Part shown: positions 36,067-45,065 of the stretch, in pieces
How positions within the stretch are numbered: the stretch's first letter is position 1
Layout of the letters: every line of letters begins with the position of its first letter
From: Brevundimonas naejangsanensis
GTDB lineage: Bacteria > Pseudomonadota > Alphaproteobacteria > Caulobacterales > Caulobacteraceae
Assembly: GCF_000635915.2 (NCBI RefSeq)
Contig: NZ_CP015614.1
Location: forward strand, 1,719,501-1,783,500
Direction of reading: 5' to 3'
DNA: 64,000 bases
Position numbers and translations under genes: made by a program
Notes under the pieces: generated by a model
What the model saw: only the letters and a program-made list of their open reading frames with translations
The model's database searches: none
What the model was told of the DNA's origin: nothing

Positions 36067-37299
36067 ATGGCGGCGATGACTATGGACGCCCTGACCGACG
36101 ACATCCTCTGCCCCGTTCCCGACATCGCCCCCATGTCGCAAGCCGACATGGACGCCGCGATCGAGAGCGTGCGTCAGGCCGTGGGCCTGCCCGCCGGCGC
36201 GCGCGTGGTCGCCGCCATGTCGGGCGGCGTGGACTCCACCGTCGTCGCCGCCCTGCTGCACAAGGCGGGCTATGACGTGGTGGGCGTGACCCTGCAACTC
36301 TACGACCACGGCGAGGCGCTGAAGAAGAAGGGCGCCTGCTGCGCCGGTCAGGACATTCACGACGCCCGTCTGGCCGCCGATCTGATCGGCATCCCGCACT
36401 ATGTCCTGGACTACGAAAACCGGTTCAAGGACGCGGTGATCGACCAATTCGCCGACTCCTATCTGAAGGGCCAGACGCCGGTCCCCTGCATCCGCTGCAA
36501 TCAGACGGTGAAGTTCCGCGACCTGCTGGACGTCGCGCGCGATCTGGGCGCCGAAGCCATGGCGACCGGCCACTACGTCCGCCGCGCCACCCACGGCAAC
36601 CGCTCGCAGATGCGCAAGGCGGTCGATCACTCGCGTGACCAGTCCTACTTCCTGTTCGCAACGACCCAGGATCAGCTCGACTATCTGCGCTTCCCCCTGG
36701 CCGATCTGGAGAAGCCTCAGGTGCGGGGCGTCGCCGCGTCCCTGGGCCTGCGCATTGCGGCCAAGCCGGACAGCCAGGACATCTGCTTCGTGCCGACCGG
36801 CGACTACCGCACCCTGATCGACCGGCTGCGGCCGCAGGGGCGCGAGGCGGGCGACATCGTCCACATGGACGGCCGGGTGCTGGGCCGCCATTCGGGCATC
36901 ACCGACTACACCATCGGCCAGCGCCGGGGACTGAACGTCGCCGTGGGAGAGCCTCTGTTCGTGGTCAAGCTGGATCCCGAGCATCGCCGCGTCATCGTCG
37001 GCCCGCGCGAAGCCCTGCTGACCGCGCGCCTGACGCTGGAGGAAACCAACTGGCTGGGCGACCAGGCCACCATCGAGGAGGCCGCCCGCGACGGCGCCCC
37101 GGTGCTGGCCCGCGTTCGCTCGACGCGCCAGCCCTCCTCAGCCCGGCTCATGTTCGTAGAGGACGCCGTTCAGGTGGTGTTCGATCAGGGCGAGGAAGGC
37201 GTCGCCCCTGGCCAGGCCTGCGTCCTGTACGACCCGGCCGACGATGAGCGCGTGCTGGGCGGCGGATTTATCGCGTCCACCACGGCGGTTGCTGTCTGA
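36067..37299 (+). CDS. mnmA: tRNA-specific 2-thiouridylase
   Basis: A 410-residue MnmA, which thiolates U34 of tRNA for Lys, Glu and Gln. The PP-loop is [15 protein letters not shown] (about 50-64). The catalytic Cys pair is in [14 protein letters not shown] and in [16 protein letters not shown] and RDQSYFLFA are also conserved. Length is a little above E. coli because of about 45 N-terminal residues. Three Met in the first six codons make the exact start uncertain. Confidence 0.94.
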   Translation: MAAMTMDALTDDILCPVPDIAPMSQADMDAAIESVRQAVGLPAGARVVAAMSGGVDSTVVAALLHKAGYDVVGVTLQLYDHGEALKKKGACCAGQDIHDARLAADLIGIPHYVLDYENRFKDAVIDQFADSYLKGQTPVPCIRCNQTVKFRDLLDVARDLGAEAMATGHYVRRATHGNRSQMRKAVDHSRDQSYFLFATTQDQLDYLRFPLADLEKPQVRGVAASLGLRIAAKPDSQDICFVPTGDYRTLIDRLRPQGREAGDIVHMDGRVLGRHSGITDYTIGQRRGLNVAVGEPLFVVKLDPEHRRVIVGPREALLTARLTLEETNWLGDQATIEEAARDGAPVLARVRSTRQPSSARLMFVEDAVQVVFDQGEEGVAPGQACVLYDPADDERVLGGGFIASTTAVAV

Positions 37300-37302
37300 C
37301 GC

Positions 37303-37797
37303 CTACGCCGCCTTGTCATCGGCCGGCATGACCTCGCCTACGGTCGCGCGGTTCTCGGCGAAGACGACTTCGACGTCGCGCGGTCGGACCATCTCATTGC
37401 AGCAGCCGCAGGCGATGCGGGGCTGCAGGTCATGGCCGCAGGTCTTGTGACGCAGGATGATGCCCGAAGGCTCCTCTCCGTAGACATGCTTGGCGCCCCA
37501 GGCGTTCAGGGTGACCAGGACGCCGTACAGATCCTTGCCCTTGGCCGTCAGCACGTACTCGTTGCGGGGGGGACGCTCGGAATAGGGTCGCGGCTCCAGC
37601 ACGCCATGACGCACCAGCGACTTCAGTCGGGCGGCAAGGACGTTGCGCGCCACGCCCAGCCGGTCCTGCCATTGCTCGAAGCGGGTGACGCCGTTGAAGG
37701 CGTCGCGGATGACCAGCATGGTCCACGGGTCGCCGATCACCTCGAGGGTGGCGGCGACCGAGCAGCTCTGGCGCGAATAATCGGCGGTGCGTCCCAT
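37303..37797 (-). CDS. HxlR family transcriptional regulator with C-terminal Cys cluster
   Basis: A 164-residue regulator. The HxlR winged helix is clear: SCSVAATLEVIGDPWTMLVI, RFEQWQDRLGVARNVLAARL and RNEYVLTAKGKDLYGVL. After residue 115 comes a segment with TCGHDLQPRIACGCCNEMV, a C-x-H plus C-x-C-C pattern that may bind a metal. The signal it senses is unknown. It is convergent with mnmA (3 bp between stops). Confidence 0.88.
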   Translation of the reverse strand: MGRTADYSRQSCSVAATLEVIGDPWTMLVIRDAFNGVTRFEQWQDRLGVARNVLAARLKSLVRHGVLEPRPYSERPPRNEYVLTAKGKDLYGVLVTLNAWGAKHVYGEEPSGIILRHKTCGHDLQPRIACGCCNEMVRPRDVEVVFAENRATVGEVMPADDKAA

Positions 37798-37963
37798 TTC
37801 CCGGAAAGTGACCCCGCGTCAGCCGTTTGACAAGGGTTGCCAATCGCGACGGAGTCAGTCAGTTTCTATTTGCAACGGACATGGCCGCCCCGGGGCCATG
37901 TCCTTCCCTCGACTCGGGGGCGGCGCTGTCGCAGGTTCCGCCTCCGCTTTTCGATGTTGTGTG

Positions 37964-38800
37964 ATGACCGAAGCCGACTTGATCCACGCTGCCTTCCGCC
38001 TGACGCCCGAGGATGAAGGGGTTCTGACCGCCACCCTGTCCGGCGAGTTCTCCAACGGCCCGATCAGCGCCCCGCCCGAAGCGGGCTTTCCCTTCGGCGG
38101 CCTGCTGGCGGCCTTGTGCGCCGGGGCCATGCGTCAGGGACTGGGGATCGAGGCGCCGCTGCGCAGTCTGACGGTCCAGTATCTGGCCGCCGCCCGTTAC
38201 GGCCAGTCCCTGAACTTCCGGCCCCGGATGCTGCGGGGCGGCCGCAATGTCGCCTATTCCGTGGTCGAGGGCGGGCAGGGATCGAAACTGACACACCACG
38301 CCAGCGCCACCTATGGCGCCGACGGGCCGACGCCCGCGCCTCTGACGCCGCTGCTGGCGGCGCCGCCCTCGCTGGACAGCCTGATGGACGCGCCAGGCAT
38401 CAGCGGCCCGATGGCGCCGCGCTTCGCCCAGCACGTCGACTATCGCTTTGACGGCGGCCCTAACATCCTTGGCGGCAATGAAGCCAAGCCCGTCGTCGAG
38501 CGGGTCTGGATGCGGGTGAAGGACGGGGCGCCGCTGGACGAGCTGCGGATGTGCTACCTGCTGGACGCCCTCTATCCGCCCGCCTGGACGGCGTTCAAGG
38601 CGCCGCCGATGATGACGACGGTAGACCTGCGCTGCGACTTCCTGAACGATCCGACGCCCGACAATGCGCCAGGCGGCTGGGCCTTCTTCGAATACCGCCT
38701 GCTGGACCACGGCCTGGGCTGGTCGGTGGACGAGGCCGTCGCTTGGGGCGCAGACGGCCGCCCGCTGGCCCTGGCCCGCCAGCGCCGCAAGCTGCTGTAA
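37964..38800 (+). CDS. Acyl-CoA thioesterase family protein (double hotdog)
   Basis: A 278-residue protein with a TesB-like two-hotdog layout. PPEAGFPFGGLLAALCAGAM resembles the first hotdog helix, and RSLTVQYLAAARYGQSLNFR the following strands. The second repeat includes MMTTVDLRCDFLNDP and DEAVAWGADGRPLALARQRR. Substrate is unknown. The frame is open far upstream, but the ATG at 37964 begins the conserved part. It lies 74 bp before a thiolase gene, so a role in acyl-CoA turnover is likely. Confidence 0.8.
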   Translation: MTEADLIHAAFRLTPEDEGVLTATLSGEFSNGPISAPPEAGFPFGGLLAALCAGAMRQGLGIEAPLRSLTVQYLAAARYGQSLNFRPRMLRGGRNVAYSVVEGGQGSKLTHHASATYGADGPTPAPLTPLLAAPPSLDSLMDAPGISGPMAPRFAQHVDYRFDGGPNILGGNEAKPVVERVWMRVKDGAPLDELRMCYLLDALYPPAWTAFKAPPMMTTVDLRCDFLNDPTPDNAPGGWAFFEYRLLDHGLGWSVDEAVAWGADGRPLALARQRRKLL

Positions 38801-38874
38801 GCCGCCCCGCTTGCCAGCGGGCCTTCGCCTCCCCTAATCCCCCGCGAAACGATTCACTTACGGAAACGCCCCAC

Positions 38875-40065
38875 ATGACCGCCGCCGCTGATCCCGTCGT
38901 CATCTGCTCCTTCGCCCGCACGCCGATGGGCGGCTTCCAGGGCGCGCTGTCGCCGGTCAAGGCCACCGACCTGGGCGCTGTCGCGGTCAAGGCCGCTGTC
39001 GAGCGTGCAGGCGTCGCGCCTGAAAAGGTCGAGCAGATCTTCATGGGCTGCGTCCTGCCCGCCGGTCTGGGTCAGGCCCCGGCGCGCCAGACCGCCATCG
39101 GCGCAGGCCTCGGCAAGCACGTCGAGGCGACGACGGTGAACAAGATGTGCGGCTCAGGGCTCCAGGCGGCCATGATGGCGCACGACGCCCTGCTAGCCGG
39201 CACGGCCGAAGTCATCGTCGCGGGCGGCATGGAGTCGATGACCGGCGCCCCCTACCTGATGAACAAGCACCGCGGCGGCGCCCGCATCGGCCACGATGTC
39301 ATCGTCGATTCCATGATGATGGACGGCCTGGAGGACGCCTACTCCCCCGGCAAGGCCATGGGCGTCTTCGCCGAGGACGCGGCGGCCCAGTATCAGTTCA
39401 CCCGCGAGCAGATGGACGAATACGCCATCGAGAGCCTGACGCGCGCCAAGGCCGCCATCGCCTCGGGCGCCTTCAAGGCCGAGATCGTCCCGGTCGAGGT
39501 CGCCACTCGCAAAGGCCCGGTGACGGTCAGCGAGGACGAACAGCCCGGCAAGGCCGACGCCGCCAAGATCCCGACCCTGCGTCCCGCCTTCACCAAGGAC
39601 GGCGCCATCACCGCCGCCAACGCCTCTTCGATCTCGGACGGCGCCGCCGCCCTAGTCATGACGCGCGAGAGCACAGCCAAGGCCCTGGGCCTGCCCATCG
39701 TCGCCCGCGTCGCCGCCCACGCCGCCCACGCCCACGAGCCGGGCCTGTTCACCACCGCCCCGGTCCCGGCCATGCAGAAGGCGCTGAAGAAGGCGGGCTG
39801 GTCGGTCGAGGACGTCGACCTGTGGGAGGTCAATGAGGCCTTCGCCGTCGTCGCCATGATCGCCCAACAGGAGTTGGGCATCAACCGCGACAAGCTGAAC
39901 GTCAACGGCGGTGCCACGGCCCTGGGCCACCCCATCGGCGCCTCGGGCGCGCGCATCTTGTCCACCCTGCTGGCGGCGCTTCAGGCGCGCGGCGGCAAGA
40001 AGGGCGTGGCCTCGCTGTGCATCGGCGGCGGCGAAGCGGTCGCCATGGCCGTGGAACTGCCCTGA
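38875..40065 (+). CDS. Acetyl-CoA acetyltransferase (thiolase)
   Basis: A 396-residue thiolase. The nucleophilic Cys is in NKMCGSGLQAAMMAHDAL (near 90). The conserved NEAFA, NVNGGATALGHPIGASGARI and the final CIGGGEAVAMAVE give the other catalytic His and Cys. It condenses two acetyl-CoA or cleaves acetoacetyl-CoA, and would link with the CoA-transferase at 23 kb. Whether it serves biosynthesis (PhaA-like) or degradation (AtoB-like) cannot be told. The upstream extension of the frame is not conserved. Confidence 0.93.
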   Translation: MTAAADPVVICSFARTPMGGFQGALSPVKATDLGAVAVKAAVERAGVAPEKVEQIFMGCVLPAGLGQAPARQTAIGAGLGKHVEATTVNKMCGSGLQAAMMAHDALLAGTAEVIVAGGMESMTGAPYLMNKHRGGARIGHDVIVDSMMMDGLEDAYSPGKAMGVFAEDAAAQYQFTREQMDEYAIESLTRAKAAIASGAFKAEIVPVEVATRKGPVTVSEDEQPGKADAAKIPTLRPAFTKDGAITAANASSISDGAAALVMTRESTAKALGLPIVARVAAHAAHAHEPGLFTTAPVPAMQKALKKAGWSVEDVDLWEVNEAFAVVAMIAQQELGINRDKLNVNGGATALGHPIGASGARILSTLLAALQARGGKKGVASLCIGGGEAVAMAVELP

Positions 40066-40111
40066 TCCTGTGGCGTTGTCCGCGGTCAAGCTAACTGTGG
40101 AGACCTCCCCC

Positions 40112-40624
40112 TTGAAACTCCCTGCCCTGCTCGCCGCCGGCGTCGCCGCTCTCAGCCTCGCCGCCTGCGCCACGGCCCAGGCGGAAGGCGCCATGCCCCA
40201 GAACGACACTGTCGCCGGCCAGGCCGGTTCCGCTGACCTCAAGGCCTTCCCGGCTGCGACGCCGGGTCAGACCCGCCACGTCATCAACCTGCCGGCCCAG
40301 TCGGACGAGGACGCGCTGAAGGTCGAACTGATCCTGGGCAAGACCCAGACGGTCGACTGCAACCGTCAGTTCTTCGGCGGCCGCCTTGAAACCCGCACCG
40401 CCGAGGGCTGGGGCTACGACTACTATGTCCTGCCCGCCCTGGGGAACGCGGCCAGCACCCTGATGGGCTGCCCTCCGGGATCGGAGCGCCAAGCCTTCGT
40501 GACGACGCAGGAACAGCCGCTGATCCGCTACAACTCGCGCCTGCCCGTGGTGGTCTACGCCCCGTCGGACGTCGAGGTGCGTTATCGCGTGTGGCGCGCA
40601 GGCGAGACCCAGATGGCGCGCTGA
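40112..40624 (+). CDS. eco: Ecotin-like serine protease inhibitor with lipobox
   Basis: A 170-residue ecotin homologue: ALKVELILGKTQTVDCN, LETRTAEGWGYDYYVL and IRYNSRLPVVVYAPSDVEVR, then YRVW, match E. coli ecotin closely. The disulfide Cys are at 83 and 120. The reactive loop reads STLMGC, so the residue aligned with P1 Met84 of E. coli is Leu117. No ATG fits; the TTG at 40112 has GGAG 9 nt upstream. The leader ends LSLAAC, a lipobox, so the protein may be a lipoprotein rather than a free periplasmic one. Ecotin blocks trypsin-like proteases, including host or predator enzymes. Confidence 0.85.
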   Translation: MKLPALLAAGVAALSLAACATAQAEGAMPQNDTVAGQAGSADLKAFPAATPGQTRHVINLPAQSDEDALKVELILGKTQTVDCNRQFFGGRLETRTAEGWGYDYYVLPALGNAASTLMGCPPGSERQAFVTTQEQPLIRYNSRLPVVVYAPSDVEVRYRVWRAGETQMAR

Positions 40625-40650
40625 TCGCCGCCGTTCTTTGAAATCAGACG

Positions 40651-40684
40651 CGGGCGCCGGTCGGGTTCGATCGGCGCCCGTTCT
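40651..40684 (+). terminator. Hairpin after the ecotin gene
   Basis: CGGGCGCCG (40651-40659) pairs with CGGCGCCCG (40672-40680) over 9 bp around a 12-nt loop, followed by TTCT. The tail is weak. Confidence 0.5.
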
Positions 40685-40856
40685 GCATCAGGCCCGCGTC
40701 TTCCGTTCGCATCCCGCTGCATCAGCGAGGCCAGGCAGGCGCATCCGGCGCTCAGAACGATCATGGGCCAACTCCTGCGTTTGCGAATCATTTGCAGATT
40801 TGCGCATAGTCGGCCGTCGTGCAAGCGTCCGTCTCCATTTCTCTCGGAGAGTCGCC

Positions 40857-41192
40857 ATGCGCGAAGACGGCAAGCTGGATTATCTCGAACTGCCCGCGAC
40901 GGATCTGGCGGCGCACAAGGCGTTTTACGCCGAGGCGTTCGGCTGGCGCTTCCAGGACTATGGCCCGGACTATTCGGCGTTCAGCGAGGGGCTGGACGGC
41001 GGCTTCACCCCCGACGCCATGACGCCCAAGCCCCTGCCCATCCTCTATGCCCATGATCTGGAGGCCATGCAGGCCAAGGTCGAGGCGGCGGGCGGCGCGA
41101 TCACCCACGCCATCTTCGCCTTCCCCGGCGGGCGTCGTTTCCATTTCCGCGACCCGTCCGGCAACGAACTGGCCGTCTGGTCCGAAAACTAG
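40857..41192 (+). CDS. VOC (glyoxalase-like) family protein
   Basis: A 111-residue protein of the vicinal oxygen chelate fold: LDYLELPATDLAAHKAFYAE, then FGWRFQDYGPDYSAF, and the end GGRRFHFRDPSGNELAVWSE. It is one VOC module, similar to uncharacterised glyoxalase/bleomycin-resistance-like proteins that pair as dimers. Metal-ligand candidates are the Glu in YLELP and the Glu in NELAVW. Function is unknown. The chosen ATG follows CGGAGAG. Confidence 0.82.
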   Translation: MREDGKLDYLELPATDLAAHKAFYAEAFGWRFQDYGPDYSAFSEGLDGGFTPDAMTPKPLPILYAHDLEAMQAKVEAAGGAITHAIFAFPGGRRFHFRDPSGNELAVWSEN

Positions 41193-41195
41193 ACC

Positions 41196-42119
41196 TTATT
41201 TCGGGTCCACCGTCTGGGCGATGCGCTCGGCCTCGTCGCGATCGGCGCCGTCCTGGGCCATCACCCAGACGTGGATCTCGGCGGGTTGCGCCGAGCGCTG
41301 GAAGAGGTGTTCCATTGCGATACGACGCGGGCCGTCGGTCGTCACCACGGAGATGCGGCCGCCGGCCGTCACCTGCTCGCCGTCATAGATGGGAAACTGC
41401 GACGACGGCCCAGCGTAGACCATCAGATAGGTCTTGCCCGCCTTGCGCGCCGAATAGACGTGAGCGTTGGGGCCCGACCGGCCTTCGACCAGTTGGAAGC
41501 CCGGCGGCAGGTCGATGCGGAACGGAAGAGCCGCCCGCTCTGCGGCGCTCAGACCTTGCGGCGCGGGCGCAGACGGTGCGGGCCTCGGCGTCGCCGGCGG
41601 GGCCGAGGCGGGCGGCGCCTGGGTCGTCGTCGATCGTCGAACTGGCGCCTCCTGGGCGGGTTGCGCCGGGCGGGCCAGAGTTTGGGGCTGGACGGCGGCC
41701 GGTGCGGGCGCAGAGGCGGGCGGACGACGGATCGGCTCGACGCGCTGGGGCGCAGGCGCCGGGGTCGGGCGCGGCGGAGAAACAGCTCCCGGCTCAGCCC
41801 TTGGCGGAGCGCCGTTCAGGCGACGGGTCAGTTCTTCGATCCGGGCGCGTTCTTCCGGGTCCTGGCGGGCGGCAGGCCCGGCCGGGGCCTGGGTCACAGA
41901 TGTCTGGGTCGCAGATGTGTGGGTCGCAGATGTGTGGGTCGCAGGCGCCGAGGCGGGGCGTGACGGCGCCGTCGATTGCGGAGCGGGCGGGGCGCCGTTC
42001 AGGCGGCGGGTCAGTTCTTCGATGCGAGCGCGCTCGTCCGGGTCCTGCTGGGCGGCGGCGGGGGTCGCAACGACCGCCAGCGGGGCGATAAGCGACAGGG
42101 CGACGAGAGCGGCTTTCAT
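41196..42119 (-). CDS. Exported Pro/Ala-rich protein with internal repeat
   Basis: A 307-residue protein with a signal peptide (cleavage near AAA-QQ). It holds two copies of a 20-residue motif, QDP(D/E)ERARIEELTRRLNGAP, near residues 25-45 and 87-107, separated by Thr/Ser/Ala repeats (SATHTSATHTSATQT). A long Pro/Ala/Arg linker follows. The C-terminal about 110 residues look folded (FRIDLPPGFQLVEGRSGPNA, then VYSARKAGKTYLMVYAG) and end in a helix. I do not recognise a family. It may span the periplasm, with the charged motifs as binding helices. Confidence 0.65.
   Translation of the reverse strand: MKAALVALSLIAPLAVVATPAAAQQDPDERARIEELTRRLNGAPPAPQSTAPSRPASAPATHTSATHTSATQTSVTQAPAGPAARQDPEERARIEELTRRLNGAPPRAEPGAVSPPRPTPAPAPQRVEPIRRPPASAPAPAAVQPQTLARPAQPAQEAPVRRSTTTQAPPASAPPATPRPAPSAPAPQGLSAAERAALPFRIDLPPGFQLVEGRSGPNAHVYSARKAGKTYLMVYAGPSSQFPIYDGEQVTAGGRISVVTTDGPRRIAMEHLFQRSAQPAEIHVWVMAQDGADRDEAERIAQTVDPK
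41803..42050. repeat. Direct repeats inside the exported-protein gene
   Basis: Two 65-bp direct repeats (41803-41867 and 41986-42050) differ at 8 to 9 positions, several of them silent. Between them, a 15-bp unit occurs three times plus a partial copy (41891-41945). They encode the duplicated charged motif and the Thr-His-Thr-Ser-Ala repeats. Confidence 0.75.
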
Positions 42120-42179
42120 GGCTCTGACATTGGCGGCCCGGGCCGCGCCGGGTCAAGCGGCCATATCAGCGGAGCTGTT

Positions 42180-43862
42180 TCAGACGCCCGGGATCTCCAC
42201 CCAGAACGTCGCCCCTTGCCCGACCACGGAATGCACGCCGATATCGCCGCCCTGCAGTTCGACCAGCCGCTTGGCCAGCGTCAGGCCGACGCCGTGCCCT
42301 TCGATGCTGGAGCGATCCAGGCCCAGGCGGTTGAACGGCTCGAAAAGCTGAGCCTGCTTGTCTTCCGACAGGCCCGGCCCCCGATCGATCACCTCAATGC
42401 GGATGCGGTCGCCGCTCCATGCCGCCCGCAGAACGACCACCCCGCCCGACGCGCCGTATTTCATGGCGTTGCTGGCCAGGTTGCCGACCACCTGCGTCAG
42501 TCGCTGGGAGTCGGCCATCGCCACCAGGGCGTCGCCATCGGCGATCACGTCGATCCGCAGGCCTTCCGCCTCTGGCAACAGCGCCATGGACCGGCGCACG
42601 TCTTCCAGTACGCCGCTGACCTCGGTCGGCCGCAGGTCGACCTTGACCGCCCCGGCTTCGGCGCGCGCCACATCCAGCAGATCATGCGTCAGCGCCTCGA
42701 TCTGGCGCGCCGTCTTGACCAGCATCTGCGCCATTTCGACCTGGCTGTCCGTCACCTGGCCCAGATGGCCGCCCGCCCACAGTTCGCCGATGCCGATGAC
42801 GCCGCCGACGGGGCTCTTGATCTCATGAGCCACATTAGCCAGCAGCCGAGACTTGGCGGCCGATGCCCGTTCGGCGCGCAATCGTCCCTCCTTGGCGCGC
42901 TGCATCAGTTGGTCGCGCTCCTCGAGCAGGGCGGCGACCACGAGGATCGGCATATAGCCCAGCAGCACCAGAAGCTGCGCCAACAAGGCGCGATCCTCGG
43001 CTGCGAACTGATGATAGGGCCCGTGCCCCGCCATCGTGCCGCCGATGGCGACCACCGACACCATTAACAGAGCCCATGCGGCTCCGATGACGCGGAACCT
43101 TACCGCTGCGAGCAGGATCAAGGGCAGCAGCAAGAAGCCGAACGGCAGGCTAAGATGGGAAAAGAGCGCATAGCAGGCTCCCCCGAGCAGGGCGCCGAGG
43201 CCGAGACCTTCGGCCAGTCGCGCCGGTTGCTTCAACACTCGCCAATGCGCCTTGCGCAGGCTCAGCCCGACGACGCCGATCACGGCGAATCCAAGGGCGT
43301 GGCCGCTCCACCAAATGCGGAAGGCGTCGAGGGAATCCTGTCCGCCCACGTTCGCCACAGCCACACAACCCAGCAACGCCGCCGGAAGAGGGGCGATGGC
43401 GCATATGGTCCAAAACCGGGCTAGCCCCTGGACGCTATCGACGTGCAGGCCCGTCACCATTCGGCGCGTCAGCACGACCGCAAGCACGATTTCCAGCACA
43501 TTGCTCAGGGTGAACAGGGCCGAAAGCCACAAAGGGTTTCCGGCCAGTATCTCGCCCGCGAACACCCCCGCCGCCACAACGGCGCCGAAACCCAAATCGT
43601 ATTGAAGACCGCGGCCGCTGCGCAGCCAGGCGGCCATCGCCAGCCCGCCTGCGCCCCACAAGCCGGCGATCAGTCCGTTGGTGCGAGCGAAGCTGATCGC
43701 CAACACCACCAGGATCGCGACGCCCAGCGCCGTCAGGATGGGCGCCAGCGGCTGGCGGAAGAAATCAGCGTTGGGCGGGACCTGGGTTTCAACCCCGATC
43801 GCCCCCTTCGCTGTCGCTTCCAGTGCGACCTCACTCCTGTGGAGCGCGCGGCTCATGCTCAT
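42180..43862 (-). CDS. Orphan membrane sensor histidine kinase
   Basis: A 560-residue kinase. The first about 300 residues contain eight or more hydrophobic segments, similar in layout to MASE1-type sensors. A short coiled part leads to the H-box ANVAHEIKSPVGGVIGIGEL, an N-box NLASNAMKYG, and glycine boxes DRGPGLSE and GHGVGLTLAKRLVE. No receiver domain or response regulator gene is next to it, so the partner is unknown. The start is either the ATG at 43862 or one two codons later at 43856. Confidence 0.85.
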   Translation of the reverse strand: MSMSRALHRSEVALEATAKGAIGVETQVPPNADFFRQPLAPILTALGVAILVVLAISFARTNGLIAGLWGAGGLAMAAWLRSGRGLQYDLGFGAVVAAGVFAGEILAGNPLWLSALFTLSNVLEIVLAVVLTRRMVTGLHVDSVQGLARFWTICAIAPLPAALLGCVAVANVGGQDSLDAFRIWWSGHALGFAVIGVVGLSLRKAHWRVLKQPARLAEGLGLGALLGGACYALFSHLSLPFGFLLLPLILLAAVRFRVIGAAWALLMVSVVAIGGTMAGHGPYHQFAAEDRALLAQLLVLLGYMPILVVAALLEERDQLMQRAKEGRLRAERASAAKSRLLANVAHEIKSPVGGVIGIGELWAGGHLGQVTDSQVEMAQMLVKTARQIEALTHDLLDVARAEAGAVKVDLRPTEVSGVLEDVRRSMALLPEAEGLRIDVIADGDALVAMADSQRLTQVVGNLASNAMKYGASGGVVVLRAAWSGDRIRIEVIDRGPGLSEDKQAQLFEPFNRLGLDRSSIEGHGVGLTLAKRLVELQGGDIGVHSVVGQGATFWVEIPGV

Positions 43863-43941
43863 CAATCCGGCCCAGAATTAGAGTCTCGGGACCTGATCTT
43901 GATCGATGTTCCTAAACATCCTCTGAAATCGACGCGGGACT

Positions 43942-44601
43942 TCAGGACGCGGCGCTCAGCACCTCGTTGAAGGCGCGCACGGCCGCTGCGGCGCCATCGG
44001 GATGGCGCCACACGCCAGCGCTGACCGCCACGAAGTCCGCGCCCGCCGCCGCCAGCCCGCCGGCGTTCTCGACCGTCACCCCGCCGATGGCGACGCAGGG
44101 CGTCTCCATGGTTTCCTGCCAGATAGTCAGGATACCCGGCTCGGCGTGGTGCACGACGTCCTTGGTCTGCGTGGGGTAGAAGGCGCCGAAGGCGACGTAG
44201 TCGGCGCCCCCCTCGGCCGCCTCCATCGCCAGGTGGCGGCTGTCATGGCAGGTGACGCCGATCATGGCGTCCTCGCCCATGATCCGGCGCGCGTCGGCAA
44301 GCGACGCGTCTTCCTGGCCGACGTGAACGCCGTCGCAGCCCGTAGCGCGGGCCAGATCGGGGCGGTCGTTCAGGATCAGAGCCACGTCGTGCGCCTGGCA
44401 GATCGGCCTCAGCCGGGCGACGGCGGCGCGGATCTCATCGTCGGAGGCCTCCTTCAGCCGCAGTTGCACGGCGGCGCAGTCGCCGGCGGACAGGGCGGCC
44501 TCCAGCTGGACGGCGAAGGCTTCCAGGTCCGGCAGGGCCGAGGGCGTGATCAGATACAGCCGGCAGGGCGGACGGGCGGGAATTTGCGGTTGACGAGCCA
44601 T
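43942..44601 (-). CDS. thiE: Thiamine phosphate synthase
   Basis: A 219-residue TIM-barrel enzyme joining the pyrimidine and thiazole parts of thiamine. Conserved stretches: [41 protein letters not shown] with [18 protein letters not shown] and [20 protein letters not shown]. The usual VQLR(D/E)K is VQLRLKE here. No TPP riboswitch is visible upstream, and no other thi genes are nearby. It is divergent from bfd. Confidence 0.92.
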   Translation of the reverse strand: MARQPQIPARPPCRLYLITPSALPDLEAFAVQLEAALSAGDCAAVQLRLKEASDDEIRAAVARLRPICQAHDVALILNDRPDLARATGCDGVHVGQEDASLADARRIMGEDAMIGVTCHDSRHLAMEAAEGGADYVAFGAFYPTQTKDVVHHAEPGILTIWQETMETPCVAIGGVTVENAGGLAAAGADFVAVSAGVWRHPDGAAAAVRAFNEVLSAAS

Positions 44602-44650
44602 GACACCGCCCTGCCCTCCGACGCCGACGGCGTCAATGTCGCAGAGCGCA

Positions 44651-44665
44651 TGAGAATGATTTGCA
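44651..44665 (+). promoter_or_regulatory. Fur-box-like site before bfd
   Basis: TGAGAATGATTTGCA matches 11 of 14 defined positions of the 7-1-7 Fur consensus TGATAATNATTATCA. It is 54 bp upstream of the bfd start and 50 bp upstream of divergent thiE. Fur control of bfd is common. Confidence 0.55.
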
Positions 44666-44718
44666 CCCGCCTTAATAGATGCTATAGCGAGCCATTCTCA
44701 AGTTCCGGGTGCCTCGCC

Positions 44719-44904
44719 TTGTACGTTTGCAACTGTAACGGTCTCCGCCAGCGTGACGTCGCCCTCGCCATCGAGGCGGGCGCTAGCCGCCCGAAGGACA
44801 TCTTCGCCAGCCACCAGTGCGCGCCGCAATGCGCCAAATGCGTGTGCGAGATGCGCCAGATGATCCAGGAGCAGCAGTCCGCCTTCGCCATGGCGGCGGA
44901 ATAA
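44719..44904 (+). CDS. bfd: Bacterioferritin-associated ferredoxin
   Basis: A 61-residue [2Fe-2S] protein: YVCNCNGLRQRDVALAIEAG at the start and HQCAPQCAKCVCEM later, giving the CxC and CxxC ligand pairs. Bfd reduces the ferric core of bacterioferritin to release iron, and bfr follows. The start codon is TTG: the family begins MYVC, and the upstream frame lacks a sensible start. A Fur-like box lies upstream. Confidence 0.88.
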   Translation: MYVCNCNGLRQRDVALAIEAGASRPKDIFASHQCAPQCAKCVCEMRQMIQEQQSAFAMAAE

Positions 44905-44925
44905 TCCGTTTTTGAAAGCGGATTT

Positions 44926-44947
44926 CACTCGCATTATCAATGCAGTG
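44926..44947. promoter_or_regulatory. Dyad between bfd and bfr
   Basis: CACT-C-GCATT and AATGC-AGTG flank a central ATC, an inverted repeat with one extra base on the left. It lies 118 bp before bfr in AT-richer DNA. An iron-regulator site is possible but the match to Fur is weak. A hairpin AATCCG/CGGATT just after the bfd stop (44903-44924) may be a weak terminator. Confidence 0.3.
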
Positions 44948-45065
44948 ATAAAAACTCGCAAATAAGCTGCGACGGCAAAGCCGTGGTATGTAGTCGTCAC
45001 GGGCGGTCCCGAGGCTCGGTCTTGCGTCAAGGCCGACTCGCCGCTGCTTTTAAAGGACGACGACC

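Noticed and set aside
40651..40684. tRNA, because of GGTTCGA near 40665
   Set aside because: No acceptor or anticodon stems; it is the loop of a simple hairpin.
41891..41945. CRISPR array
   Set aside because: The 15-bp units are adjacent with no spacers and encode a Thr/Ser/Ala repeat in frame.
44602..44718. TPP riboswitch before thiE
   Set aside because: The conserved CTGAGA and ACCTGA elements are absent on the minus strand.
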